The notes under the pieces: generated by a model
The model's input: only the letters and a program-made list of their open reading frames with translations
The model's database searches: none
Told to the model about the DNA's origin: nothing
Shown: in pieces, positions 23,929 to 34,599 of the stretch
Numbering within the stretch: the stretch's first letter is position 1
Layout of the letters: the number at the start of each line of letters is the position of its first letter
DNA from: Craterostigma plantagineum
Taxonomy: Eukaryota > Streptophyta > Magnoliopsida > Lamiales > Linderniaceae
DNA length: 64,000 bases
Assembly: GCA_027422505.1 (NCBI GenBank)
Contig: JAPQWV010001336.1
Span: 1-64,000 of the forward strand
Direction: 5' to 3'
Made by a program: the position numbers and the translations under genes

Positions 23929-25215
23929 TGTTACATAGTTGACCGTTATTGACCGTGACTATGGTCAACGGAGGTCGGAGGGCGACTGGCTGAGCCCGAC
24001 GAACGAGACCCGTCGAGATGGTGCGAGGGAAATTAAAAGAAGTTGGAAAATGACCGAGCATTACGACTCGGAGGTAGCCTATCGAGCGGGGCGCCGAAAG
24101 GCTTGACGAGGTATGCGCTATGGGACGTATGCTAAGTTGGGACTTTAACGTGCTTGTTTGTAGGTTGGCAAAATAAGGCGCGGACAATAGCGGGGGCATG
24201 CACGCGGCTTAGGTGACGAGATGCGGGGCATCCAGCTGAGGACGTGCCTTGGCCAAAATAGACGCATGGGTGATGTGCGCAATTGGATCCCTAGCTAAGC
24301 CACACAAGGGCTGTGCGGCCAGCCGAGGCAGGCAGGCAACAACGACACGCGACGTGGTGCGAAGTTGGGCAAGCCAAGTTGGAATTGGGCAAGACATGGT
24401 GCCGGGACGACATGGTGCAGTCGACCGGATAAGGGCAACGACATAGACTAAAAGACAAGACGAGATTATGGCATGGCTTGTGCATGAGCCAGACTGGCAT
24501 TGTATGGGCAAGATTCCAAATGGCATGTGCATGGCTTGGGCAAAGATCAGATCCAGATCCGACCAACACATGTGCTAGATCTAGATGCAGATCTATATCT
24601 AAGCACATGCAAGACACCTTGCCAACGCATGGGGCGAATGGTGTCTTGGCTAAGCACTATAAATAGGCTCCAAGCCAAGCATTGAAGGGACATGGTGAGA
24701 TTGACGAAAATAAGAAGGCATTAATGAAAGCCTTGAGAGAAAATAGCAAAGCCATAAAGTGTGTTCCCGAGTCTTGTGATGTCTTGTGTCGAGTTGTCCT
24801 TGTTAAGTTAGCTCTTGTTGAGTGAGCTTGACGTGTAATTACAAGTGTGTGAGTGAACAAGTTAGGTCGAGTGAGCCGGGTGAGGGCGAGCGAGATCAAG
24901 GCTTGTACTTGTATTTTACTAAAACAGGGTTTTTACCAAGTCGAGTTTATGACTTGGGTTTTCCCTTAAATCGTGTGTCTTGGTTGTTCTCGGCTTTTGG
25001 TGTGAGTTCGGTTCAACAAACACAACGAACGCTTCGAACGAACGTAACTTGGCGCAATCGAGAAGAAACGTATATTCCAGGCGCAATCCGCATTCCGCAT
25101 AATCGCTGAGTTGGGCTGAGCGTCTGGCCGAGCTTAGGGGCAAGCCAAGGCCACGACGTGCCATCACACTGGTCTTAGATTGCGAAAAATTTCTAAGTCC
25201 TAGAGAGGTGTGACA
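23929..25215 (+). repeat. 3' LTR of the gag-only element (complete)
   Basis: The 1287-bp LTR begins TGTTACATAGTTGACC and ends GTGTGACA, with TGT...ACA ends. A TATA box (TATAAATAG) lies at 24658-24666 and an AGATCT-rich block at about 24549-24602. It differs from the 5' copy by many small changes, so the insertion is not very recent. Confidence 0.85.
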
Positions 25216-25508
25216 GTAGTTCATATACAGTATTCAAGTTTTCGTTTTTAATATTATGTATCCAGCTAGTGTTGCTTATTGTTGGAGTGGTTTGGCTTCA
25301 AGTTAATAGGAATGTCTAAACCATAATCATGATTATGCTTCGCTAGAGTGGAATATACACAGTTGTAAAGTTTTCTGCACCTCTTGTGGTGCAGTGTTTA
25401 GGCCATCAACTGAATGAGCCCAGCCAACTGAAGGAAGGGGACGTTAAAAATAGACAAAAAAAAGCAAGTTAACATTGCCCCTAAAAAATGTTGTCCGAGT
25501 AGAATTTC
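25216..25508. other. Spacer between two retroelements
   Basis: Non-coding AT-rich sequence flanks the 3' LTR on its right. The target duplication of the gag-only element cannot be tested because its left end is lost. Nothing recognisable is seen. Confidence 0.4.
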
Positions 25509-28500
25509 TGTAACGTCCGTTTTCTATTACTTGATTTGCGTAGCTATTATATTTTTCCACATAAAATTTTTCGCCTACTTTATACATAAACCGGCGTACA
25601 TCTGTTCTCGTCACCTTCACTCATATCATACATATATATTCACATATCATATTTCTTATACATCATATGAAGACACTAATGGTTCTTATACTACATGCAC
25701 ACGATGAACTTAGGGGAGTAGGTGAGAGCGTAGCCAGCCAACCTTGAATCCATGCTTTCATATGAAGATGCACTCTAAGTTGCCTGCTAGATATCTACAG
25801 CAACTGTGGAAACAAACTATTCAGAGTATGATCGCAACATGTTATTCCATTATACAAATAATAAATAAAACTGTAGCAGAAAATTAATTTCTTCCTTTCA
25901 TTTGCTTACATAAACATTTCAAAGGAATATACCATAGTTCATAAAATCCGTAAATTCATAACACTCGTAATGTAAACAATTCAACTCACATAATCGTCAC
26001 TAATCAATCATCAAAGTTGGTCATATAACCATAGTCCATAAAATCATTTATGTACTCCATAGGCCAATGCAATTCTACATGATCATTTATTTCTGATACT
26101 TCCGTTATGACCTGCTAGACTCGTACTAATGACCCGTAGGGGCCCATGCAATGGACTCTGTAATTCGTAAATATATTTTTGTTTGCCTGTACAGGACTCT
26201 GTAATCCCCCGATTTCTAGGGATGTAACCATAGCTGTGTATCAGTCGTCCAATGTCGTAGCAGTCATAACCGTTTCTCTTTTCTTTACTGCTTTACTTTC
26301 ACCTTATATGACATATGAATTCTATACACCATCGAATCACACATATCATACAGTAGCACATTATGGCCACATAATTCACGTTCATTTCGAGTAATACTTT
26401 TATAAGAAAGTCATCAATCATTTAATTCGCATAAAGCACATAAAAACAGAACACATGTTGCATATCATACTCACAGTATGGCTTAAAGCCTCCTCGACTT
26501 TGTCCTTGCCTTTTTCTGAATCCTGACCTATAAAAATATTTATCTGGTAAATATAAAATTCCTATAATGACATGCGTGCGTGATATGCATGCTTTATTAT
26601 GCATGACGTTTTTATCCGTAACCTTCACCTTTCTATTCATTACTTATAATATATTACATTCTTAACTTAGAAGTTATATTTTGGATCAATATTGAAACCT
26701 GCATTAAAAATTGATAACTATACTATACCGAAAATATTATTGAAAACCTAATTCTTATATATGTAATTACCACTCTCTTTATTTCGAAATTTCATTAAGT
26801 TCAGAAATTTTATTATTATAAAATTTCATTCATAATTCAAAATCCTCGGAATATATTTCGAGATTGCATATCGAAGTCTTTTTAGTTAATTTCAAAGTTG
26901 TATGTCGAGATCTTCCAAGTTCAATTCGAGATCACATCAGAGATTTGTCTAATTGAATTTCAAAATCTCGACATCATAACTCGATATTATATCTAAATCT
27001 CGACATTTCATTTGAGGAATTTTTAAATCTCGATATCCTACATAAATTAAACATTATAACTCGAAATATTTCCAATGATATTTCTAAATATCGAAGTCTT
27101 TGATTAGCTAATTATCGAGATCTTTATTTAAGTAAATGGCGAGATCTTTAAAACCTAACATGTCGAGATCTTATAATATAATATGTCGAGATCTTTGAGG
27201 TATAAAAATTCGAATTCATGTCTCATGATCAACCTTTCGAAATAATGTTCAAATTCTTTAATCTCAAAATGTTCCTTTCTAAATGTCGAAGTCATGCCCG
27301 AAATCTATACCTATCGAAATCTTATTTACATATCGACATCTTAATAGTATGTGTCGAGATCTTTAACTGAATATCGAGATTTTGAATTTCAAATGAACAA
27401 TACATTTCGACATCTATCTAATTAAATTTTAAAATCTCGAATCATAATTCAACATCACCACTCGACATCCTATTTTATTGAATATCTAGACCTCGAGATC
27501 TTTACTTTTCATACCTTCAAAATCTTGTTCCAAATTCAATCGAAATCTGGAGAATGATACACCTAAAAACATAATTTTCTTCCAAAACTCCTCCAAAAAT
27601 CCAATCAAACCCTAATATTCTTTAAAAACATAAAGAACTTCACTAACAAACTTAATTTACTCGCACGCTGTTTACAATTAACTTGAATAGGTATGAACTA
27701 GTACCAATTACACATGCTAATATTTATAACAAATTATGTTTTAGTTTAAAATACCAAAAATCATAGTAAGATTCATACCTTTCCTTACTCTCAAATTAGA
27801 GTTAAGTCCTTGTTTTCTCTGCTTTCAACTTCACGAGTTCTCTAAAATGATATTAAGTTTTCATTTCCTCCTTATTATCTTAAGTTTGGGTGTAGTAGTT
27901 AAATGACTTCAGCACTTCTGTTCACACTTATCATAAGTTCTTCTTATTAACATTATATTATTATTATTATAACGTTGCCTTTACAACTAAGCTTTCACTA
28001 TCTGTTCCTAGAAGTTATTTAAATGTCCCATACTATATATCGATAGTTAAAGAAATCTCGTGAATCTTACATTAATAGATCTCGAGTTCATGATTGAAAA
28101 ATTTCAAAATCTTATTAAATGAATCTCGACATCTTTGAGGGAAAAATTCGAAATCTTTATTGAATGGATCTCGAGATCCTTAAGTGAGAAATTTCTAAAT
28201 CTTTTAATGGATAAATGTCGAAATCCTAAAATTTCGACATTATACTTGGTTTTCAAAACTCTTCTTTAACCATAATTTAATATTATTTAAATATTTCTTC
28301 CCAATTGTTTAATCATTTTAATTACACACATACAATTTTCAAACCTGAGAAACCCTATATATATATAAAAAAAATATATAATCCATAACATTTGCACCAC
28401 TTATCTCGTTGAAAACTTAGAATTATTACACTTTAAATACCTTATCCTACACATACCTCTTGTTTTAAAGTGACATATGAATGCATAAATTTACGTAAAT

Positions 28501-28536
28501 GCATGAAATTATGATATGAAATTTCGGTTCCTGACA
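25509..28536. mobile_element. Probable second solo LTR, about 3 kb
   Basis: It starts TGTAACGTCCG and ends GGTTCCTGACA. The right flank begins AATTC and the left flank ends AATTTC, a duplication apart from one extra T. No ORF of note lies inside. Like the insert at 21.2-23.7 kb it is AT-rich and loaded with TCGARATCTT words (26830-27520 and 28040-28240), so the two may be related LTRs of one gypsy family. The boundaries are my best reading. Confidence 0.55.
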
Positions 28537-28541
28537 AATTC

Positions 28542-28902
28542 TCACCTGGAAGAAGAGCTACCATTATTTCTGCATATTAATATGTACCTTTTAATTGAGT
28601 TAGCATATCTGTAGCGAAAGAAAGGTTTGATATAAGCTATAATACTTGACCATTTATAAAATAATAATCAACATACGTGCTATCAAGCCATCCATCTGGA
28701 TTGAAGATGCCAAGATTTGACTATTTTCGAATCGGCTCTCACAATTCACCGGATGAAAAGCTTATCGTCTACGGCAAATCTGATTTTAATAGCCATCGAT
28801 GTAGTGAAGTTTAATAGAAGTTTTAGAATTGTTTGGTGTAAAAGCTCATTGTTTTTAGATTTGAGTGTCTGAGTCGTTCTTAAATTCGAATTTTTATTGT
28901 TT
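28542..28902. other. Spacer left of the Mutator-like element
   Basis: Sequence of mixed composition without a supported gene, repeat or RNA. It is the pre-insertion DNA between the LTR-like element and the 9-bp duplication at 28903. Confidence 0.4.
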
Positions 28903-28911
28903 TTGATTAAA

Positions 28912-29055
28912 CGGGAACCTACGCTAAAATACCTAATAGAAAACTAAAAAGCCTATTCAGTCCCTTGTCAGATATCTTTTTAAGCTAGGTACCCATTTGA
29001 ATAAAAATTTTACAGTTAGGTACCTAATCATCTAAGATTACCAAAATACCCTTGT
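28912..29055 (+). repeat. Left terminal inverted repeat of the MULE
   Basis: Starts CGGGAACCTACGC. Contains two GGTACC sites (GCTAGGTACCC and GTTAGGTACCTAA) matched at the same spacing in the right TIR. Confidence 0.8.
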
Positions 29056-29399
29056 TAAATGATTTTGCAATTTCATTTCAATTTTTTTTTCTCCAATTTT
29101 CTAGCTTCATCCCGCCATCGACGAAAGTTCTTCTTGCCGACCACCTCTTTTGCACGTGCCGGCGCCGGACGACGAGGGACGAGCCTCTTGAACGTTGTGT
29201 TATCGATTTTGGGTCTCGATTTTGTCATATAAACTTTTATTTTGCTTTGAATTTGGTTATCGATTGCACTCGTGTGGTCAAGCTTTAGCCCAAATTCGTG
29301 AGCTGAATGCGATCTAGGAGCTCGATGTAAGGGTGGGATGTCGGTATTTGATAGTTATTGAGGCTAATCCATCGGGATTTCAAATTTTTTATATAACTG

Positions 29400-29500
29400 T
29401 TACGACGTACCATTGTTATGTTTATTACGTACCATTGTACGTGTCCATACGGTACCAAGATGTACGCATACGCAGTACCATAAACTAACAGACGTACCAT
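29400..29500. repeat. GTACCAT-rich segment
   Basis: Seven GTAC-centred words (mainly ACGTACCATT and CGGTACCA) in about 100 bp, in the reverse sense to the array that follows. Confidence 0.5.
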
Positions 29501-29511
29501 TTATACAGGGT

Positions 29512-29852
29512 TTCATATTATCTGAAACTATGCCGTCCACAAGTTCGGTTGGTGGCGGGGCGTTATTTGCATTGTGTGGGTATAAAAGAGAGTCACTCTT
29601 ACTATTGATCAATGAAGCGATGATGCTTAACGATATATATGTATCCCTCCAAAGAAGGTGGTCGGATATCGATTCCCGGCATGACTTAGTAAAGTATCAA
29701 GTTCCGTCCGAAGTTTGTAGTCAACATTGAAAGAAAATGCGGATGTGTTCAATATGTACCAGCTGTTTATTCGAAACAAATTTTCAATGATACCAATGAA
29801 AGTGGAACGTGACGGTGAATGTGGTATAAGTGCTCTAGCGAACAGGATATGA
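29512..29852 (+). pseudogene. MULE transposase N-terminal remnant (tentative)
   Basis: One frame to 29730 reads RRWSDIDSRHDLVKYQVPSE. After a one-base shift the next frame reads KENADVFNMYQLFIRNKFSM and IPMKVERDGECGIS and stops near 29849. The pattern of a short beta-rich start followed by D-V-NMYQ(L/F) and a basic segment resembles the N-terminal part of plant MuDR-type transposases. The catalytic DDE domain and SWIM zinc finger are absent; the tandem array follows directly. Assignment rests on the family pattern and on its place inside a MULE. Confidence 0.45.
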
Positions 29853-29954
29853 CCCATTCTTTTTGTCTAAATGATGCCAGTAGGTCATTCTTTTGTCCAA
29901 ATGTGTCAATAGAATATGGCTAATTCTTTTTGTCTAAATGATGCGAACAAGGTA

Positions 29955-30735
29955 CTGTAATTATGCCGATTTGATACTATAATCTATGCCAATTTGGTAC
30001 TGTAAGATACGCCAATTCGGTACTGTAACATATCCAATTTTGGTACTGTAATTTATGCCAACAAGGTACCGTAATTTGTGCAAAGTTGGTACTGTAATAT
30101 ATGCGAACAAGGTACTGTAATATATGCCGACAAGGTACGTAATTTGTGCCAACAAGGTACTGTAATATATGACACCTTGGTACTGTAATATATGCCAATT
30201 TGGTACTATAATATATGCCAATTTGGTACTATAAAATATTCAATTCGGTACTGTAATTAATGCCAATTTGGTTCTGTAATATATGCCAACAATGTACCGT
30301 AATTTATGCGAATTTGGTAATGTAATATATGCGAACAAGGTATTGGAATACATGCCGATAAGGTACCGTAATTTGTGCCAACAAGGTACTGTAATATATG
30401 TCAATTTCGTACTGATATGTCGACAAGGTACTGTAATATATGCCGACAAGGTACTGTAATATATGCCGACAAGGTACCGTAATATATGCCAAGATACCGT
30501 AATATATGCCAATTTGGCACTGTAATATATGCCGACAAGGTACTGCAATATGCAACAAGGTACCGTAATTTATGTCAATAAGGTATTGTAATATATGTGA
30601 ACAATTTACTGGGGCATATATGCCAACAAAGTGCTGTATTATAAGCCAACAAGGCACTGTAATATAAGCCAATAAGGTACTGTATTATCTACCAACAAAG
30701 TACTGTAATATATGAAAATAAGGTACACTAAACAT
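29955..30735. repeat. Roughly 23-bp minisatellite with GGTACTGTAATATATGCC core
   Basis: About 30 head-to-tail units. Each has GGTAC(T/C)GTAATATATGC followed by AACAA, GACAA or AATTT before the next GGTAC. Units vary by substitution and occasional indels. Because 23 is not a multiple of three, the repeat reads open in several minus frames and gives repetitive peptides (ILQYLVGIYYSTL), which I do not regard as proteins. Confidence 0.9.
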
Positions 30736-30839
30736 ACCATAGATGGTAAGTTATAGTTTCAGAAATAGGTACCGTAAAAAATATAGTAAGAGTTCGAATA
30801 TATGACTTGCGGATATTTCGTAAAAAAGAAGCCTTCAAA

Positions 30840-30960
30840 AGATGTTTGATGTCAAAAAAGAAAGAGACAATTTCTGACATCTTCTGTCATGACTGAGCAA
30901 ATTTATGACATTTTATTGTCATGACTGGACATATCTCTGACGTCCGAGGTAATAAATAAA
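30840..30960. repeat. Short TGTCATGACTG repeats
   Basis: Words of the form CTGTCATGACTG / TTGTCATGACTGG recur at about 36-bp spacing just right of the minisatellite. Their origin is unclear. Confidence 0.45.
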
Positions 30961-31444
30961 AAAAGACTGCTCCTCTGACATGTCGTTCCCTTTTAGAATT
31001 GTTTGGTGTCAATTATAATTCTGGGTACTACAACCGTGTCTGAGACGGTACGCTTTAAACAAGAAAACAGATACCCCTACAAAGCTAAGAAAGGTACGTC
31101 GTCCCTTAAATATGTGATACTAGGATTAGTATTTTTCGAGGTCGTACGAATTAATTTTTCATCTGGAACCACCCGAAAACGCTGATATAGAGTAGTAGTT
31201 ACCTTTTATATCAAATTAGGTGCTTTAGGCTTTACACGCATGAATTAAACCTTCGAACTCCAAGATTCATTAGAATATAAGGATACAAGCAAGAACATCT
31301 TACAACATATTTTGAAAAATCTGGTGAGTCCTAAATGTGCGAATTTTTTTTTCTTTTTTCGTCATTTTATTATTGTTAGGTCTGGTAAATCACGCAGAAA
31401 AACACGATTTGCTTAGGAATCTATTTATTTTTCGATTGTATAAA

Positions 31445-31790
31445 CAAATGGTACGGTATACTTGCATATTATGGTACTATATATGTATACGTAATGATAT
31501 GGTAAACCTGCAGATTATGGTACCATATATGTACAAGATAAGGTACGTAACTTTTAAAGATATGGTATGTTAAGGGTACTTCATATATTCTGTTATGGTA
31601 CGCTATATATATACATAATGGTACGGTTAACCTCCATTTTATGGTACTCTGTAGTAAAAGATAAGGTACGCTATTATAAAAGACAAGGTACTTCATATCT
31701 TCTGTTTATGGTACGCTATATATTTATATAATGGTACGGTAAACCTGCATATTATGATACTCTGTATGTAAAAGATAAGGTACTAAAAAC
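31445..31790. repeat. Longer-period GGTAC tandem repeat
   Basis: Units of roughly 100 bp carry ATGGTACGCTATATATA, ATAATGGTACGGT(A)AACCT, TTATGGTACTCTGTA and AAAGATAAGGTAC. Two to three copies are visible, the last two being closest. It uses the same GGTAC spacing motif as the minisatellite. Confidence 0.7.
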
Positions 31791-31890
31791 ATATAGCACT
31801 GCATAAAATTTTACTGACTAAGTCTCATATAATTACACAACAAACGACATCACAGAGTCTCCAAATAGTCTCATCCCCATGTCAAATAAC

Positions 31891-32151
31891 TTAACGAACA
31901 TAAACAACAAAGTCTCCAAACAGTCTCACCCAAGTCAAATAACTTAAAGAAATAGATCTAGCATACGTGCTCGTCACGTAAAATGCGAGTAGCATAGAAA
32001 CACGATACACATCCATGTTGACTTCTTTGCCATACTTCTTGAACTCTGGGGTGTCGACAACGTATTCCTCTGCAGTTAATGAGGCATGCACCCCATAGTC
32101 TACGTCGCCAAATTGGGGCCGGTTTAAACTCGAATCCACGTTCTTCTACAT
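31891..32151 (-). other. Unassigned ORF inside the MULE
   Basis: The reading frame has non-repetitive protein-like text (LTAEEYVVDTPEFKKYGKEV, NMDVYRVSMLLAFYV). A possible companion block lies upstream at about 32360-32270 (NTFSFGHFQIRDP). I do not recognise it. It could be a captured host exon or a degenerate second MULE gene. Confidence 0.3.
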
Positions 32152-33159
32152 TGATACTCGTACTTCCATGCCCAATAATTCGTCAGAAATGAGCCTGCAC
32201 AATATACAAACGACATAACGCAAAACTGCAACACAATCGACGGAATATGCCCAATGTTAAAACTTACAAATGCTCTAGCAACCCAGGTCATCGGATCCCG
32301 AATCTGAAAGTGCCCAAAGCTAAACGTGTTCGCCTCTAAATTAAACGCTTTATCAATGCCGCAATTTGAGCAAACAAATGTGACATCTTAGGCATATCTA
32401 AAGAAAATGAAACGGGGACCTTCTTACACCTTTTTTCTCCGGGTCATGCTACCCTCCAAAGTGTTTTGGTAGATCCAAAAAGCGCAGGAGGCACTTGGAA
32501 GACAGCTCAGATCTGTTCAGCGGAGGCATTTCTGCAAAAAGCAAAACTGTTAAGAAGCAGTACCATTTTATTCACACACGGTGTACCAATATGCACAAAC
32601 AGATGGTACCAAATACAGTGATCATGCAATACCAAAACAAATTGACCCCATTCGGAAAAACCCAAATCGACCCATTTGAAAAACTCAAATCGACCACAGT
32701 CAATCGACCCATTCGACAGAACACGCACAAATCTACCACAGTAAATTGAACCATTCGAAAAAATCCAATAGAGAAACAAAACGATTCACTCGACAAAGAC
32801 GCAGAAATTGTTACGAACATTAATCGAAATGCTCAAACCCAACGAATAACGGCAAAGACAAACTAGATACAAGGCTATTGATTCTCCGCAGAGCAAGCGA
32901 AAATCCACCAAGTCGAAGACCACGACGATTCAGAATGCGAAGGGCGTACCTTTTGGGGAAGAATGTCGATTTCAGAAGAGGAATACCACGAGGAAGCGAG
33001 AACCACGACGATGAATCTGAAGCAAAACAACCACAGGTCGACTTAGGGAAGAAGATCGTGTGATTTAGGTTTGGGATGGTGTGTGAATTTTTTTTTTTTT
33101 TATGAACGAACCATCGCTGAAATGAAACCCCAGGTAAGGTTGTAATAAACAAGTTTTAG

Positions 33160-33289
33160 TAAGGGTAAATCCGTCAGTTAGGTACCTATCAGTAAAATAA
33201 AATTCAAGTGGGTACCTAAGTTATAAAAATGTCTGACAGGGACTGATTCGAGTTTTTTTAATTCATCTAGGTATTTATGTGTTGAACCC
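33160..33289 (-). repeat. Right terminal inverted repeat of the MULE
   Basis: Read on the minus strand it starts GGGTTCAACACATAAATACC and continues CAGTCCCTGTCAGACATTTT and TTAGGTACCCACTTGAA, parallel to the left TIR. Confidence 0.8.
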
Positions 33290-33340
33290 TTGATTAAATT
33301 TGCATGTGCAAGCGTCTTTTCCTACTACTACTACTAATGT

Positions 33341-33747
33341 GGGGTCTTTACACATAAGTACCTACTTGGATAAAAACTTATAATTTATTACCATGCCAGG
33401 AGTTTTTATATGTAGGTACCTAACAGAATAAATTTTTGCACATAGTTACCGATCCGCCGCAGGTACACCATACAACACATTCAGTACCCTATATCAACAC
33501 ATTTGGGTACCCTATATAATAGAAAATACGCCGTATTAGCAGATTTAGGTACGCCCTATTTTAACATAGATACGTCGTACGAACACATTTAGGTACCTAT
33601 ATCAACATGTTAGAGTACGCCATGCACACACAGGAAGGTACGACTGACTGAAGAAACTGGTAAAAATTAAATCGGAACCTATCTGTAAAATTTTCTGACA
33701 TGGTGTACCTATGTGTAGAACTTTAGGTATTTATGTGTAGACGTCCG
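33341..33747. mobile_element. MULE-type MITE, 407 bp
   Basis: The left end (GGGGTCTTTACACATAAGTA) matches the reverse complement of the right end (CGGACGTCTACACATAAATA), and similarity continues for about 75 bp (CATGCCAGGAG / CATGTCAGAAAA). Flanks are TACTAATGT and TACTAATTT, a 9-bp duplication with one mismatch. The interior repeats a GGTACCCTATATCAACACAT-like unit, close in design to the minisatellite of the neighbouring MULE. Confidence 0.65.
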
Positions 33748-33756
33748 TACTAATTT

Positions 33757-34188
33757 GCTTACTTCGTTTTGGTTTCGAAATAAAATAATATTATTTTGAA
33801 AAGAAAAATTTCATCCAATTTGGCGCACACATTCTGCACATCTTGATTCTTGATAGCTATTTACTTACTCAGTTGTCTAATCCTAAAGAAACCACGCCAC
33901 CTTTCGACCTCGCGGTGATTATATGGCCGTCCACTTCTGGGTTTTACAGATATAGACGCCGTAAAAAACCCATCCGATCCAACTTCTGCAGGACTCGACC
34001 ATGAAGTTGGATCGGACTTGCCGAGGTGCCCAGACAGCGCTCTCGGGACCCCTCGTTCGGAGTATCACATCTACTGAATTCTGGTCGGATAACAAAGGAC
34101 GAGCAGTGCATCACTTGTTGCGTCAACAAGGTCGCAACCCTCGGCCGTACAGTGATGACTCGTCCATTCTGCACGTATAAAAACAATT
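33757..34188 (-). other. Unassigned spacer with a weak minus-strand ORF
   Basis: A frame at 34186-33944 has mixed protein-like content (RVATLLTQQVMHCSSFVIRP, QLHGRVLQKLDRMGFLRR). It ends with a faint resemblance to the start of plant mobile domain (MAIN-like) proteins, too short to claim. Confidence 0.25.
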
Positions 34189-34500
34189 CAAATTATTAAC
34201 ACAACTAATATAATAAAATATACATTTCTATAAAATTGTAATAATAAAATATATCAACATGCTTCAAATGCTTTATACAAATAATAAAAATATGATCCCT
34301 AAAAATTAATAAATATAAAAACATTCAAATTATTAACACAACTAATATAATTAAAATATAAATTTACATAAAAATTTAATAACAAAATATATCAAAATAA
34401 TTCAAATGCTTTATAAAATAATAAAAATATAATCCCTAAAAATTAATAAATGTAAATAAATTCAAATTATTAACACAAATAACACAATAACAATAAATAT
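34189..34500. repeat. AT-rich tandem repeat, about 136 bp, 2.3 copies
   Basis: The words TTCAAATTATTAACACAA, ATATATCAA, TTCAAATGCTTTATA and ATCCCTAAAAATTAATAAAT recur in the same order. The unit starts near 34189, 34324 and 34460. Confidence 0.85.
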
Positions 34501-34599
34501 TACAAAATATATAATTAAAAAACCCCAAACAAACTCAATATATTTTTAATAATACTCCGATATATTAAAATAATATATTTTTTAATTAAACGATGTTCG

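Larger units (their letters stand above)
18823..25215 (+). mobile_element. Gag-only (TR-GAG type) non-autonomous LTR retrotransposon
   Basis: Two direct LTR copies flank an internal region that codes only for gag. Their homology starts at the shared words ACGTATGCTAAGTTGG and ends at GAGAGGTGTGACA. A Met-type primer site follows the 5' LTR, and a purine-rich tract precedes the 3' LTR. After removing a nested 2.47 kb insertion the internal part is only about 1.5 kb. It has no protease, RT, RNase H or integrase, as in TR-GAG elements mobilised by an autonomous gypsy partner. The 5' LTR has lost about 190 bp at its left end, next to the Sirevirus LTR. Confidence 0.78.
28912..33289. mobile_element. 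Mutator-like element (MULE) with long TIRs and 9-bp duplication
   Basis: Perfect 9-bp direct repeats TTGATTAAA lie at 28903-28911 and 33290-33298. The ends are inverted copies over about 130 bp. Left words ATTCAGTCCCTTGTCAGATA, AGGTACCCATTTGAATAAAA and TTAGGTACCTAA match the reverse complement of the right end in the same order, with substitutions and small indels. A 9-bp duplication with long TIRs is the Mutator signature. The interior has a transposase-like remnant, two GGTAC-based tandem arrays and no intact transposase, so the copy is non-autonomous. Confidence 0.82.

Noticed and set aside
29961..30672. Long minus-strand ORFs with repeated ILQYLVGIYYSTL-like peptides
   Set aside because: They run through the roughly 23-bp minisatellite, which reads open in several frames. 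There is no start context or non-repeat domain.
29955..30735. Regular repeat with varying in-between bases, CRISPR-like at first sight
   Set aside because: The units are directly joined with only a few variable bases and no unique spacers, and the context is a plant transposon.
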